A stretch of DNA of 64,000 nucleotides, from assembly GCA_017591395.1 (NCBI GenBank), contig WEDG01003449.1, forward strand, positions 1-64,000, given 5' to 3'. How positions within the stretch are numbered: the first letter of the stretch is position 1; every line of letters starts with the position of its first letter. Source of the DNA: Schistocephalus solidus (lineage: Eukaryota > Platyhelminthes > Cestoda > Diphyllobothriidea > Diphyllobothriidae). The notes beneath the pieces are model-generated. The model searched no databases and was not told where the DNA came from. It saw only the letters and a list, made by a program, of their open reading frames with translations. The position numbers and the translations under genes were made by a program. Of this stretch, positions 11,835 to 22,956 are shown piece by piece.

Positions 11835-12379
11835 CCGCTTCCGCATCAGACAACTGACTGGCTCGGACAGTGGTCTGATTGTGGGGGTGGGGGAGAGAGT
11901 GAGGTCGACAGCTCAGCGCATTTTCCTCACTATAAACAATCTGACGCGCTTGAAACTATCACGGTGCGCTAAAAGCCGTGGCTTGGAAGGTTGCCAACTG
12001 ACGGGATAACTCGGAACGCGAGGTCAGCCCAATGTGTGTTTTGTGTGGAGTGGCTGACTGGCGGACTTAGAGTCAGGTTGCAATGGCTCCTTCTTAATGT
12101 AGCCTTTATGGCACTCCCACTCCGTGGGATCCGAGCCAGGTGTGGTGGCACGCCTAGGGGCGGCTCCGGCCGCGCCAGCCACCTGCGCCCTCTCCCATCT
12201 CCGGTCTTCTTGACTCTGTCTTGACACCGGGCTCAGGTGGGGGAGGAGGAGAGAGTGCGGTAGATGCAGCGCAAGTTTACTATCACTTTAAACTAAATCA
12301 CGCGCAAGTCACCGTCCATGCTCCACTTTCCCATGGAGCATACGGTGGACATCGTCGGACTACGACGGTCGAACTGTCG

Positions 12380-12381
12380 TG

Positions 12382-12425
<44 letters not shown>
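12380..12425 (+). repeat. (GT)n microsatellite at the 3' end of a composite repeat
   Basis: A GT run of about 45 bases again starts directly after the GGTCGAACTGTCGTG end of module A. Antisense translation of this tract gives an artefactual Thr-His repeat. Confidence 0.95.
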
Positions 12426-12427
<2 letters not shown>

Positions 12428-12439
12428 GGGTGTAGGAGT

Positions 12440-13080
12440 ACTAGTTAGGGGCAGCACCACACAGCTTGCATTTGGTCGCTCCATTTGTCTCGTACAGGTG
12501 GTGAATGCTCCTCTGGACGCCTCTAACTGGTACCCAACTCTCACCCTGTGGCTCCTCGAAGTTGGGTTCTTCCCAGCGGCCACACCCCGGGCAACCGTCA
12601 CGACCGGCGGGCTAAACCAGTGTTTTGGAAAACTGGTACCGTAAGGGTTAAAAATAACGGGGCAGCCTGAAAATTGATGGGTTGGGATAATTGCTAAGAA
12701 AATTTTATGGCGTAGATGCTGGAGGGTTAGGAGGTTTCCCAACTTTAATAAAGTTCTTATTTTTGGAACTTAAGTTTGGAGCATACTTGGACTTTGCCCA
12801 GGTTTTGATAAATTTATTATATTGGACAGCTAAGACCGGAGTGATAGCGTGGAATGGGAACGAATGGATGCGGACCCAGTTTTGTTGACTAAGGCAAAAG
12901 TAGGAATACAAGGTAAACTACGTTGAAACGGAGAAGCAGTCGTTCTTAGCACTTTAGACGGAGTTACTGACATTAAAGGTGGGCTGACGACATTGATAGC
13001 TACTGCGTTTGAAATTCCCATTCGCGAGGAAGAAGCGTTAACGATTCTACGAAAGAAGAGCGGAGTTGAAGTAAAGGAGG
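12440..13080. other. Non-coding, mostly unrecognised
   Basis: The part at 12,495-12,620 (+) translates as a short conserved-looking phrase (LDASNWYPTLTLWLLEVGFF). I associate it with repeats in tapeworm gene predictions, but I cannot name the element. The rest shows no gene. Confidence 0.4.
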
Positions 13081-13380
13081 TTTTGGACCGCTAGGAGGAG
13101 ATTGCTGTATCGTATCGTTAGAGTTTTGCATAGCCATGACCAGACTTTTGGATAATGGACAGAAATTGAAGACCTATGCAAGAGGAAAGACATTCCTTCG
13201 CTCCATCGGTGTAAGATCCCGACATAGGAAACACATTTTGCATCTTCTAGATAACGAGAAATGCGACCGCCAGGTGCATATGGAGTCCACCACTGGTGAA
13301 AAAAGAGTGACTAATAAAGGTGATTTTGCTTACGCGGAGGAGAGGTTTAGCTCGCTATTTTGTGGTAGTTGAAACCGCAC
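13080..13380 (+). mobile_element. Possible CR1-like pre-RT fragment
   Basis: The frame at 13,136-13,372 (LKTYARGKTFLRSIG ... FAYAEERFSSLF) has the spacing of the segment just before the RT domain of CR1-like elements (YARSK-type block, then AEAF..FF). No RT follows. The assignment is tentative. Confidence 0.3.
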
Positions 13381-14440
13381 GAATACAGGAAGTTTACGGC
13401 AACGTCAATGGGTCGTCTGTCCCGGAAACATTTTAAAAAGAAAATTATAATTTCGTTTCTGTCGGTCTGATGTTTCACTGGCAACCAAATGGACGAGAGA
13501 ATCCAGACGCTGACATTCCTCGAGAGGGAAGAGCAGAGATGTCGCCGTCAAATAAGTTCCCAGTATAGAGAACTGATCCAAACTTTTAACATAAAATCAT
13601 TACAATTTTGTAAAGCACAGAGATCAAGCTGCTTAGCTTTAACGATTGGTTGCATATGCATATCACTGCTGTGACGGCTGATGGCATCGATGTAACGCTT
13701 CGCTGCAATGGCTTTAGAGCTTTGCGACGAGCTGCGATTTTCGTTCTTGCTTTTGCTAGAGACTTTCACTGCATGGAAATTCTGAAAATAGATCTTCACT
13801 TAGCTTCACTTAGTTTGCCATTAACTTTTAGGGAATAGTTGCTCATACTCGACGCAAATAACATCGTCGACCTGAGTAGCATTCTTCCTGATACTGATGC
13901 TCTATCAACAAATCTGAACTCAAAGTCACCAAACATACATTTCGACCGAAAACGCAATCTCGTTATTAAAGGGGTTCCCGAGTCCACTTCTCTGATTGCG
14001 TAAGGAAAGGGTAGAACATGACCTCAGTCTTTTTCCGAGAATACTCATGTTTGATTCTTCGGAGATGGCGAATGCGTAACAGTGCACAAAAGCATTCCGT
14101 TTAGGAAAAGCGGATGTTTCATACGAAATATCATCACCAAGGCCTCTTAAAACATTCTGAAAAATGATGTTTTGCTTTATTAAGCAGCAAAGTTCAGAAC
14201 AGGGACGCGTTGACTACGGGTGCCTGCGGTGAAGAACTTCTCGATTCAGTGTTAAGGATCCGGTATTCAGCACCAGCAGGTATGTCGGCGAGCGGCTGTT
14301 TCGCTGTCGACTGAGAAATAAGCCGATTGAGGTCTGCAGAGTCAGCAATATTGCCCTCAGCATGAAGTCCGGCACAGGATTCAGAGTCCGTGAACGCCAT
14401 CAGAACCGAAGAGCTTCCACAGAGTCAGCACCCAAAAGTT
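13380..14440. other. No gene recognised
   Basis: Short frames occur on both strands (for example 13,489-13,674 + and 14,194-14,400 -). None shows a motif I can place. Confidence 0.4.
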
Positions 14441-14449
14441 TTGGAAGGT

Positions 14450-14840
14450 GTCCTAAATGTAGAAAAACTGAGTGACAGTTCGCGTAAACAAGGGATAGCT
14501 TTGCTGAATAGTGATACTTCTGCGTAGCTTATTCCAGATTGCTATAACGTTTTGCAGCAAATTGAAGAAATGCTGACCGGTCGATAATTGCTTTGCGGAG
14601 ACCCGGCTTCCATCCTTAAAAGAGCAGCGTAATCCACGCGGGATTTCCAAATTGACTGGTTGACCTCCGGTCTTCGAGGATGCTTTTGAAAAAGCGTGAG
14701 AGTGGAGCCGCCAACGCTCTCGCGAGCTCTTTCAAGATCTGGCAGGTGCCTTCATCGGGACCCTGTGACTTAGATTAATTTGAACTCTAAAGTTCCTTGA
14801 GCGCAATAGTCTCGGTGAATTGTCGCAGTCTCGACTATTG
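14450..14840 (-). mobile_element. CR1-like LINE fragment, antisense, internally deleted
   Basis: On the minus strand, 14,820-14,690 reads as the start of an RT (KSQGPDEGTCQILKELARAL, compare KSPGPDGxxAKxLKELA). From about 14,570 a terminal-type block follows (QHFFNLLQNVIAIWNKLRRS, compare FFSxRVVxxWNKLP). The RT core between them is gone, so this is a deletion derivative. It lies upstream of the first possible RANBP2 exon and is antisense to that gene. Confidence 0.6.
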
Positions 14841-15548
14841 TGACCACTTCGAGGACATCGCTAGGGTAATCTTTAAAATCGTTTCCTCGAGATATCTCAC
14901 CGGAAATATTCCGAAAGATGATCAGCCTGCACCGTCTTCAGTAATGTCTATGATCGCCTTTAAACTTTTCAACCCTATATGGTTTCTCTATACAGTGCAC
15001 TTAATTTTGCGTTACAAAATACAGTAGTCAAAGGCCCATAACTATTTCCCTGAATAAATTGAATTGAATTGCACCCGTCACACCGGTCCTTCTTTTACTT
15101 GGACACTTTACCGTTACTTAATCCCTTTCGAGATTCTGTTACACCATTTTTGGCTTAGTACTCGGCTTCATGCCTTGAGGCTTTGATAGCAAAACAATAA
15201 AAATATTTCTTACTATTTGATTATCTGTCTATATCTTTCCCTTGACTTCTGCATGCAACCGGAAAAAAGGGGGTTTGAACTCTAACCGGGATGGTGTAAG
15301 TTGACGTACATTTAACAGGCCTTATTTCGGAGGCCATGTTCCCGTGGCGAAGTGCCTCTACCCCATCGTCTGGTCAGTTTGTTGCCACTTCTAAGCCGTT
15401 GGGAGAAGTGACTTTGCATTATTTTATTTCTAATTCTTTCCAGGTCCAAAATAGTCCCCATGAAGCTACAATGGCTTCCAAGACGGAGATGAATAAGCCG
15501 CATGTCAACATGGCGGTATATTGTATTGTATTATGCTGACTGTTGTAG
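14840..15548. other. No gene recognised
   Basis: AT-rich sequence with an AATTGAATTGAATTG run near 15,058. I see no repeat shared with the rest of the window. Any promoter or first exon of the downstream nucleoporin gene could lie here or further left, but nothing marks it. Confidence 0.4.
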
Positions 15549-15706
15549 ACTAGCATTTCTAACCTCTCAAACGATAGCTTCACTGAAAAATTATATAAGC
15601 AATGAGAGATGTGATGATGCATTTAACCTGTGCATCGAAACGCTTAATGCTTTACGGAATATAGACAAGGGCTACCTTCTTTAACTCTGCACTGGATCTA
15701 CTTTCA
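15549..15706 (+). CDS. RANBP2: Possible RANBP2 TPR-domain exon (tentative)
   Basis: An acceptor (GACTGTTGTAG, ending 15,548) precedes a frame reading LTSQTIASLKNYISNERCDD and then AFNLCIETLNALRNIDK. It resembles the helical repeat of the Nup358 N-terminal domain around the human segment VELYRSTKRLKDAVAHC (recalled, not aligned by program). A strong donor, GTAAGT, starts at 15,707. However, the frame meets a TAA at 15,682, before that donor, so either the true donor is earlier, an indel is present, or this is not an exon. Confidence 0.35.
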
Positions 15707-16370
15707 GTAAGTGCGAGTTAAATTTCTGCATACTTCTAGCGCATTCAAACTTCCTCCTCACAGGCCAGCTGGCATAATGACAGAGAATTCCTTCGTTGCG
15801 TTGCTTTAATGGAACTGCCCGCCCTGACCGCTCACACGGCTGTATAACTGACCTCTGCACAAACCTCCTGCAGCTGGACCGTCAGTTATCATCGTTTAAA
15901 GAAATTAAGGGCTCATTTGAGCAGCAATTTAAGTGGATATATGCGAATCAGACTCCTATTCTATATCGGTGTTTTTCTTCTTCGCGTTCATAAGAAGGTA
16001 ATTCCATAATTGTCGACTATTATTGCCCTTTTTGCTTGTCATGTAAGGCGTGTGTAACGAAAGCGTTCGAAATCTTTTTGTTACAAAGGGTTTTGCCAGT
16101 TATTTTATCCTATTTTATACGATCATTGTGCAAATCTCACTTCGGTAAGTGGGGTGGAAAATGAGTCTATGGCCACCTAAAAAGTGCCGTTTAATACCAA
16201 CCAACGGAGAACGGAAGTCTCGAGTTTCATACAGGTCCTTGTTCTTCATCTGAGTATAGTGCAGTCGTCAGTACATCTGCATCTAAACGCAAAGTTTTAT
16301 TTTCTGCTCTAAACAGGGAACCATCGGTTCATTGATAACCTTTTGCTTTGAACTCATACCCAACTTTCAG

Positions 16371-16644
16371 AAAAGGAATGAACGATTCCGGAACGCTTCT
16401 TTCGCTTACTTTCGACTATGCGCTTTAGAGAAGCCTCAACGTATTAACAGCGCACAATTTCTGAACCAACACTTTTGGGAATATGTTTACACCGAAAGCA
16501 TTAGCTTGCAACTCCAGGCAGCAAGTATTGCGCAGAGTTCACTACTATTACTGAGTTCCTCCCAAAACACTGACACGAAGTCTCAGCTTCAAGCGAAGTC
16601 CTTTGCCATTATGGAAAGCCGTGCTGCCCTCTGCGCTTGCCGAA
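16371..16644 (+). CDS. RANBP2: Possible RANBP2 N-terminal helical exon (tentative)
   Basis: The acceptor CCCAACTTTCAG ends at 16,370. A frame opens KRNERFRNASFAYFRLCALE, continues through SLQLQAASIAQSSLLLLSSS and KSQLQAKSFAIMESRAALCA, and stops at 16,647. It is helix-rich, with Leu/Ala spacing like the human Nup358 segment around LLLAYANLMLLTLSTRDVQ. A donor GTAATC at 16,645 would end the exon just before the stop. Phase to neighbouring exons is untested. Confidence 0.35.
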
Positions 16645-16649
16645 TGTAA

Positions 16650-18180
16650 TCTCGAGAACACAGAAAAACCATTCAACTACGTTTTTGGACGGCAGTTTTG
16701 TGGATAAGGCGATGTATGAACAACCTTTACAGCGACAATACGTCGAAGAGATCTTTAAAGGTTAGTCCTTGCACCAATTTTCATTTTTCCTCCATGCTTT
16801 TTGCGAAGTCATCAACTGCTAGCATACGGGTGCTACTATATTTTGTTCCGTCTTCTCAACTGGCGTATCACTAATGATTCGCATCACTAATTGATTCATT
16901 GCAAAGTGTTCTCCCTCTACTTCGCGGTTGGTAGGAATAGCGCTGAACGCAGCATGTGTTTTTGATAAAAATTATATTTTGTGTTATTGGATTTCCAAGT
17001 GGCATTTTCGTCAACTCGGTTCCTTACTCAAGGTCCGTAACTTAAATAGTCACGGCGTTTTTAGCCATTTAACGTACGAAGAAATCCTGCTTATATTGAA
17101 GTTCTGATTTTTCGATGGTCATACTAGTTGTCTCTTGATGTGAGGTCGCCCCAATTATGAATGCGCTTGCTCGCTTATTTTACTCTTACGCTTTTAGAGC
17201 TGTTGTTTCGGAATCCCGACGACCTGAGCATCATTATTTGGTTTTTGCTGCAGCCAACGGGCTGCTGCTCTTCAGATTTGCAGGATGGCGCCTTCCCAGA
17301 GGACCGTTTAAATCTTCTCTGTCTCAGTGAGTTCAAAAAGTTCCACCATAAAGTTTCATTTGACCAGACAGTCAATTTATGTTTTTATTCACCTCCGTTA
17401 AGTATGACCGAAATCTTAGTAAAAACTGCTGGGTCTTAAGCAGATGTTCACGATGTCTAAAAGAGATAAAATGTGGAAACGCCTACCATGTGAATTTAGA
17501 ACCACCAGGGGCCAATTCTGGTTTAACCTTTACCACGGTGGTTTTCACTTTCCGCTGTGGTCTACAGTGCACTATAATCAGTAAGAACTCGGGCCTGAAC
17601 GATCCATGTGCTCTGGGAACCAGAATTACCGAGAATCCCACCCAAATGTCTCCTTTGCATCGTGAGATCTATATTTGCTGCTATTTACGTCCTAGCATTA
17701 ACATTTAGAAAGTGGTCTTCAAATACGTGTTTCAAACGGTAGTCAGACGTATGCGAAAGTTTAATCTTGATGGGCAACATGGGAACGCAAGGACGGAGAA
17801 GTTTACTGGCGTACTTTAGGCGTTTGTGCAGTAGGAAGTCACTATACTTGCACTTCATGCTTGACTTAGCTGGCTGCAGTGATATCACCAGTTGTACCTC
17901 TTCATCGTGATGAATTGTTAGTAATTGATCTGAAGAGGTTAACGTACTCTCGTCTTCAGTGACAGTAACCAACTCCCGAAGGTCCACTAACAAGCTCCAT
18001 GTCCTGACAGACTGTGTGAAGTCAGGTGGAGTCGAATCCTCTCTCACCGTATCAAGCGAAGCTTTGACCTCTGATTGAGGAATCAACCGAGCTCATGAGA
18101 GGGGAAACAAGGATCTTTCTCAAGCCACCTCACTCACCTCTCTTTGATGGCTTAAGATAAACTCACGTTGTCCCAGTGAC
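16650..18180. other. Intronic or unresolved sequence with two splice-like candidates
   Basis: A donor-like AAAG/GTTAGT lies near 16,762 after an open stretch ending YVEEIFK. A CTGCAG acceptor at 17,253 and a GTGAGT donor at 17,327 frame a 73-base piece containing FPEDRLNLLCLS. Neither piece gives a recognisable nucleoporin match. No other gene is visible. Confidence 0.3.
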
Positions 18181-18189
18181 TGGGAACTG

Positions 18190-18530
18190 TCTTAAAAGAC
18201 GAAGTTGTTGTATTGCAGTTGAAGGATAACCCAGTCAACTGTGGTCAAACATTCGGTTTTCGCTCGTTTTCCACACGCACAATTCGCACAAGTACGTGCT
18301 GCTTGATACGCAGCGATCTTTATGGCGATGGAGAGGTCTCGACGGGTTCGTAGGTACCTATGAGGTGTGAAAACCCCGTGAGTATTATCGATTCGATTGG
18401 CACAGTTGTCCGTACTGTCTTTGTTTGGCGGCAATTTATCCCTTACGTCTGTTATCTTTAATGCAGATATCTGTTAATCCGGTGGGAGGCCTCCGGATCA
18501 GAATGGCAGTTCAAAATCACTGCTTTTTCT
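18190..18530 (-). mobile_element. LINE C-terminal (post-RT) fragment, antisense
   Basis: The minus strand reads ANRIDNTHGVFTPHRYLRTR then RDLSIAIKIAAYQAARTC. This is the post-RT block SRIDxARRVFSSLRxxLWxRRDLSIATKIRVYRA of a flatworm LINE family that is also present at 33.3-34.0 and 35.1-36.1 kb. Stops and indels show decay. It lies in an intron of, or just upstream of, RANBP2 and is antisense to it. Confidence 0.65.
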
Positions 18531-19840
18531 AACGTTGTTGGATTAACCTATTGATTTAGCGCAATCCTTCAACTGCATCATCAACTTCTGTAAGTAATCG
18601 TCGCCGTTCGCTAGAAAAGCAGCTTTATCGGTGTAGCCGAGGTCTGCGATCAGTCATGCGAAGCAACTACAATACCATTAAAACTGCATCAATTCCTTCT
18701 GAAACTCCAGTTAATAGCTTAAAGTGCTCGACGGCATGTGACCTTGTCAAACAATTGAAAAACTTATTGTGAATCAGAACTCGTGCAGCAGAGAAGCCAT
18801 AGCAGGCATTGATAGCAAAGATTACTTTTGTCCGTATACAAATTAGCTCATGTAGCCACGATGGACTAAATCGAACGCTGTGGCGAAGACCAGGCAGACG
18901 ACCATCGATTATCAACAGTCGTAGCGGAATTCGATAATGCGCGCTGTATTTAGTATCTCGTTGTTGCGTCCACTTCCAACTCGGAACTCAGCTCGCTTGG
19001 GTCTCACCTCCTCCCAGATCGCACACGCTGTGGCAATGTCAGGGATCTTGGCGGTAACTTTGATGAAAACTACTTCGTTGTGGTTCTTATACCGAATTCT
19101 CTCGTCTTTAGGAATAGAACAAGAATGCATGATTCCCACTCCTTGGGAATTATCCCATATGCCAGCGTCTGTTAAATCACTTAATGGAGCCAGTGTAGCA
19201 TTTTTGACCCCAGATTTTTAGAAATCAGTGAGGCGTCGTCCTCTTCGGGCATCTTGTTTAAACCCGGCCTCGGTTGGCATATATACCAGGAGGCTGCATT
19301 GGATCCCGAAGATACGTCAATCTACTAAGGAATCTGCCTTAAATGCCGAAGTAACGTAGTAGGATGTAAGATTATAACATAAGTATGAGATACGTTTATG
19401 GTGTGGGCGAAACACTTTACCCAGCCTGACTCCGGTAGTTCTGCCCCTCAGCTGATGCACAGTTCGATAATGCCTCTTCTATTTGTATTTGAGATTATTA
19501 CTATGATAGTGAAACTGAGAAACAATAAAGCGCTTATCGAGGACTGCCGTCTGGTGCCCTTTAGCGGTATTAGTTGACACCCTTTTGCCTAACCCAGCCG
19601 TTAGACCTCTCCTTAAGGTAGGTTAAAAGTCGTACCGTATAAACTACACCTGTGGATTCCCTCATGAATTTGCTGCTCGAGTCTTCGCTGCCATCTTCCA
19701 GGACTTCTCCGGCTTAGACCATGGTGCGTGGACAAAAACATCTTCGCTATCCAGTACTTATCGCCTCAGCCGACCACTTAGCCGCTATCCTTCCTGTCAC
19801 AGCATTTGACTCTGTCCTCCGGTCTCCTATTTTCATTCAT
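18530..19840. other. Unresolved; possible further LINE debris
   Basis: Minus-strand frames at 18,667-18,915 and 18,912-19,139 may be other decayed parts of the same antisense LINE, but I cannot match them to named blocks. Nothing else is visible up to 19,840. Confidence 0.3.
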
Positions 19841-20340
19841 GCTAAATGATGAAATGTCGTTAAAGTATCTGCAACTGATCCGAATCTGCAGTTAAATGGA
19901 AAAGACCATTCAATTTCGTTGGTTTGACTCAGTTTTGTATTGTTACCTCAACACAATCCTACTACACATCAAAATGGGTTCTACAACAAACGCTGATAGA
20001 TTACCTCGAAGTCAATGCGGGCGACGGGTCCTATAGTAGTCACCTTGTCTACGCTGACGAGTTTACGACACAGACTACCTTTTTTTAGATATGCTATGGG
20101 CCTGCATCCCAAATGGGTATCAACGCAGCCGGTGTGGGTTCAAAAAACGAATTCTTCATAATCTGCACTGCAGCGCACTCATCTTAGCTGGTGGGAATCT
20201 TCTGTTGCCTGTGCCTCTTTTTCAAACAATTAGCTAAATTGCCTGCCCGACTAGACAACATGGTTTTCATTCGACAATCCTTTGGCTGCGAATGGGATTA
20301 GCCAAAGCAACAATCTAAAAGTATAAGGAACTGTCGAGCA
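19840..20340 (+). mobile_element. Decayed LINE RT fragment
   Basis: Near 20,000-20,070 one frame reads IDYLEVNAGDGSYSSHLVYA followed by DEFTTQ. This resembles the RT catalytic block (..LAYADDIxLL) with the second Asp changed to Glu, preceded by a typical IDWIL..GV..GD spacing. Multiple stops surround it. It is the only LINE fragment seen in the gene's span in the sense orientation. Confidence 0.45.
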
Positions 20341-21149
20341 GTTATAGATGGATGATCTCTAAAAGCAGTCATAAAATGTGAATGTTTTACGGGCCTTGCA
20401 TGAACTGCATCCTCCCATTCTGTTCCAGTAGTTGCCTCTCCAACGAACTGCGAACCCGAAGAGTTAACTGCGCTCTCCTATCTCGCTAATTCATGTTTTC
20501 TGCCCATGGCGGCACCAGCCGAAAAACGAATTCGATTCCTGTTGGCACCGGAGGAACCATTAAGGGTTGGTCGAAGTAGACCATCAGTTATCAGCATCTA
20601 CCATTTACAGAAATTGCGAGCAGCAGACCGACCAACTGGTATAATAAAAGGCGGTCTTTGGAGATGCAGTCAACTGGAGACTTCCCATCTGCTAAAATCA
20701 GATGTGATGCTCATCGTCGCCATGCTTCCCACTTACGCCTATGAATGATACTCATGTATTGCTGATCACTGAATGCTGTATGCTATATTGATCTCAGCTC
20801 AAGCTCATGGGGCTTGTAACTTGGGATAATTCGTCGTTGACGTGTTGCTGGTTGACAATAGCAAATGTGCCAAAATGTTCATTCTCTCCTGACTCATATT
20901 TGTCAATAACTGTTAATCGAAACGAGTAACATTAATGCACCTCATTCCCGTAGATGTTTTTCTGGTTATGTTCCAGTCAGCCCATAGTAACCCGATTTGT
21001 TTTGTCAACTGCTGACCATATAAGAAGTCAAACTTGGAGTATTTATGTTCTGCTTATGACGATCACGTAACAGACCCCTTTCTTTTTAACGTTCCCCCTG
21101 TAAAAAAGCTTTTTTTCGCCCTTATTGCCTCCTTCTCTTCCCAACGCAG
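20340..21149. other. Intron, no feature recognised
   Basis: An 80-codon frame at 20,506-20,748 (+) has no recognisable domain. A pyrimidine-rich tract at 21,076-21,149 leads to the next exon's acceptor. Confidence 0.4.
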
Positions 21150-21480
21150 CCGTATCTGAACTGTTTAAACACCTGCCACTGTGTACCAAACCAGCGCCGT
21201 GCCTCCCAATAGAAATCGGCGAATTTTCAGAAAAACAGTGCAAACAGTTCGACCGCGCCTGCCAATTTGACGTTCTCGTCTTCCTGGCAGCTGTCTGCGT
21301 GACCTACCTCGCGCGCAATGCTGCTTCATCGGACGCCCGCTTTCCTGGTGCCTCATTCGTCGGAGTGCAGAGGACCCTACAGGGTTCAGCGGGAACAACG
21401 ACCCCTATCTCCTGGTCCATCCTACCGCTTTGTCTGGTGAACGTACGCCTTCTCCCAAGCGGTTGTCAACGCCGCTGCTG
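21150..21480 (+). CDS. RANBP2: RANBP2 N-terminal domain exon A
   Basis: The acceptor is CTTCCCAACGCAG, ending 21,149. The frame reads VSELFKHLPL, then CQFDVLVFLAAVCVTYLARN and ILPLCLVNVRLL. It matches, in order, the human Nup358 segments KQLFHHLP, LDLEVFLLGVVYTSHLQ and PLCLPLPVCKQLC (recalled). The exon enters in phase 1 (two bases complete a codon). The best-fitting end is 21,480, a weak donor (CTGCTG/GTCCCT) that leaves phase 2 and joins exon B to make a Trp codon. The frame otherwise hits TAG at 21,524. A donor at 21,437 would break the frame with exons B and C. Confidence 0.7.
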
Positions 21481-21602
21481 GTCCCTTCTACGTGCCGCAG
21501 AAAGCTCCAAGAATTCACAGCTGTAGGTGACCATTGACAGCGCTTTCAAGTAAACCTTTACATGCCTTTTACTGCTCTGATCAATGTGCTATCCAATTGT
21601 AG

Positions 21603-21869
21603 GCCTCTATCAGTTTTCCTACAGCAGCTACGTTTTGCGGCTTCTCCAAATATCGCTGGCGCAGTTCGTCCCTCAGCGCGTCTCATTCTGCGTATTGCGA
21701 ATGTGTTCTCTCGCCTTGTTGACATGCCCAACAACAGTGTCCTACAAAATGGCCAAACTCCTGAGGCCAGGCATGAGATGGCTTCGTGGGCGGCCGGCCT
21801 TTACGATATCGGCCTGTCTTCTCTGCAGAAAACTGGATCCCAGTTCGCGTCCCCGTTATCCGTGTACAG
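21603..21869 (+). CDS. RANBP2: RANBP2 N-terminal domain exon B
   Basis: The acceptor CAATTGTAG ends at 21,602 and a strong donor, CAG/GTAAGC, follows 21,869. The only open frame with matching phase reads PLSVFLQQLRFAASPN ... RIANVFSRLVDM ... RHEMASWAAGLYDIGLSSLQ and leaves phase 2. Its last two bases plus the first base of exon C give an Arg codon and enter exon C in the correct frame. I do not recognise a human counterpart; it may be a lineage-specific helical insertion before the conserved WW region. Confidence 0.6.
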
Positions 21870-22059
21870 GTAAGCTTATATGGCATTTGCGAGCAGTTTC
21901 TTTTTCGCCTTCTCATTCCTTATTTTTCTTGCTCTCATACCTTTATCCTTTTTCTGTTTTTTTTACTCCTCCCCATCCTCCTCTTATTTATTGCTCGTGC
22001 ACCCTAGCGCGAGATGCCTCTTCGTTTTGCCCTAGAAGGGGACGATTTGGCTAAGAATG

Positions 22060-22550
22060 GGGTATGATATTCGCTCTCTTTTCCTGTATGCTCATCTTCA
22101 GCTACGAATGCACCATTGAATTGGAATCGTTTGAGCTGCGAGCCTCAGTATGCAGTTGAAAGAAGGGAGAATCGATTTCTGTGGCAGGAATTTGATTCAC
22201 CTCAAATTTAGGATCCACTCCTCAGCCCATCCCAAGAGACAGCAACAGCTAGATGTAGCGGACGCATGGTTGGAATCATTATTTATAGAATCAAATTTAT
22301 CTATTGGTTGATTGGTGCTCACTGATCGGTTATCGAACCCTACCTTCCCCGTGCTGCCTTGGGGCTCACTCTTGAGCCCTGTCAGCAGCCGCACAACAGC
22401 TAGTATTATTGGCAGAACATTTCGGATGAAGGCAAAGTACGAATTGTATGGCCATTTTCGGCTTATAGGCCAGAGTAACGAGTAAGTCCCGTAGCCAATC
22501 GTTAAGCACCCATCCACCAATGTTAGTATTCTCGATCGAAACCTGCAAGA
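22060..22550. other. Intron, no feature recognised
   Basis: No motif or repeat shared with the rest of the window was seen before the SINE at 22,556. Confidence 0.4.
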
Positions 22551-22555
22551 AAACG

Positions 22556-22715
22556 AACCTGTGGCTCAATGGTTAGAGCGTCGGACTTCCAATCAGTGAG
22601 TCGTTGGTTAGAGCCTCGGGTGGGGCACCACCTGGAGTTGCATATGTCTGGCTTATAGCGGCTAATAAGGAATGACCATTCCCGTCTACCTTGTCTCTGT
22701 CGGTACTGTTCTTCT
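22556..22715 (+). mobile_element. tRNA-derived SINE, subfamily 2
   Basis: The head has an A-box-like TGGCTCAATGG and a decayed B box (GGTTAGAGCCTC, for GGTTCGAGCCTC). It is followed by the conserved body GGCACCACCTGGAGTTG ... GTCTGGCTTATAGCGGCTAA ... GACCATTCCCGTCTACCTTG. Related copies lie at 47,625, 51,258 and 52,870. It sits in a RANBP2 intron, in sense orientation. Confidence 0.75.
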
Positions 22716-22956
22716 GCCCAATTTATGCAGTCACTGACTGATCTTGTGAAATGTTAACTGAAGTTCTGAAAAGCGTTTTCGGTTGGAAATAATTATTTAA
22801 GTGGGGTTTTAACATTCATTATCGTCTAGCATAATCCCAATTTATTTCAGTTATGCCAGAATACCGACTTTTAGATGCACTTTCTTTTGGCCGTCCACAA
22901 TGCTGCATTTACGAAAAAAATTCGAAAGTAACATGTTTTTGCGTTGGCTTGGATGT

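Larger units (their letters stand above)
11002..12430 (+). repeat. Composite interspersed repeat with two long (GT)n tails
   Basis: The layout is a partial A module, then B (about 11,205), A (about 11,390), a (GT)n tract, B again (about 11,835), a more complete A (about 11,985) and another (GT)n tract. Both GT tracts start directly after the short palindrome GGTCGAACTGTCGTG that ends module A. The first part, to about 11,786, belongs to the segmental duplication. Confidence 0.8.

Noticed and set aside
11786..12425. Direct repeats resembling a CRISPR-like array
   Set aside because: The repeats are modules of a dispersed eukaryotic element and a GT microsatellite; spacers are not unique or of constant length.
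12293..12742. Minus-strand frame with a Thr-His repeat
   Set aside because: The repeat is the antisense translation of the (GT)n microsatellite.
22010..22062. Small exon after a long pyrimidine tract (acceptor CACCCTAG)
   Set aside because: In the phase left by the preceding RANBP2 exon it meets a stop after a few codons.
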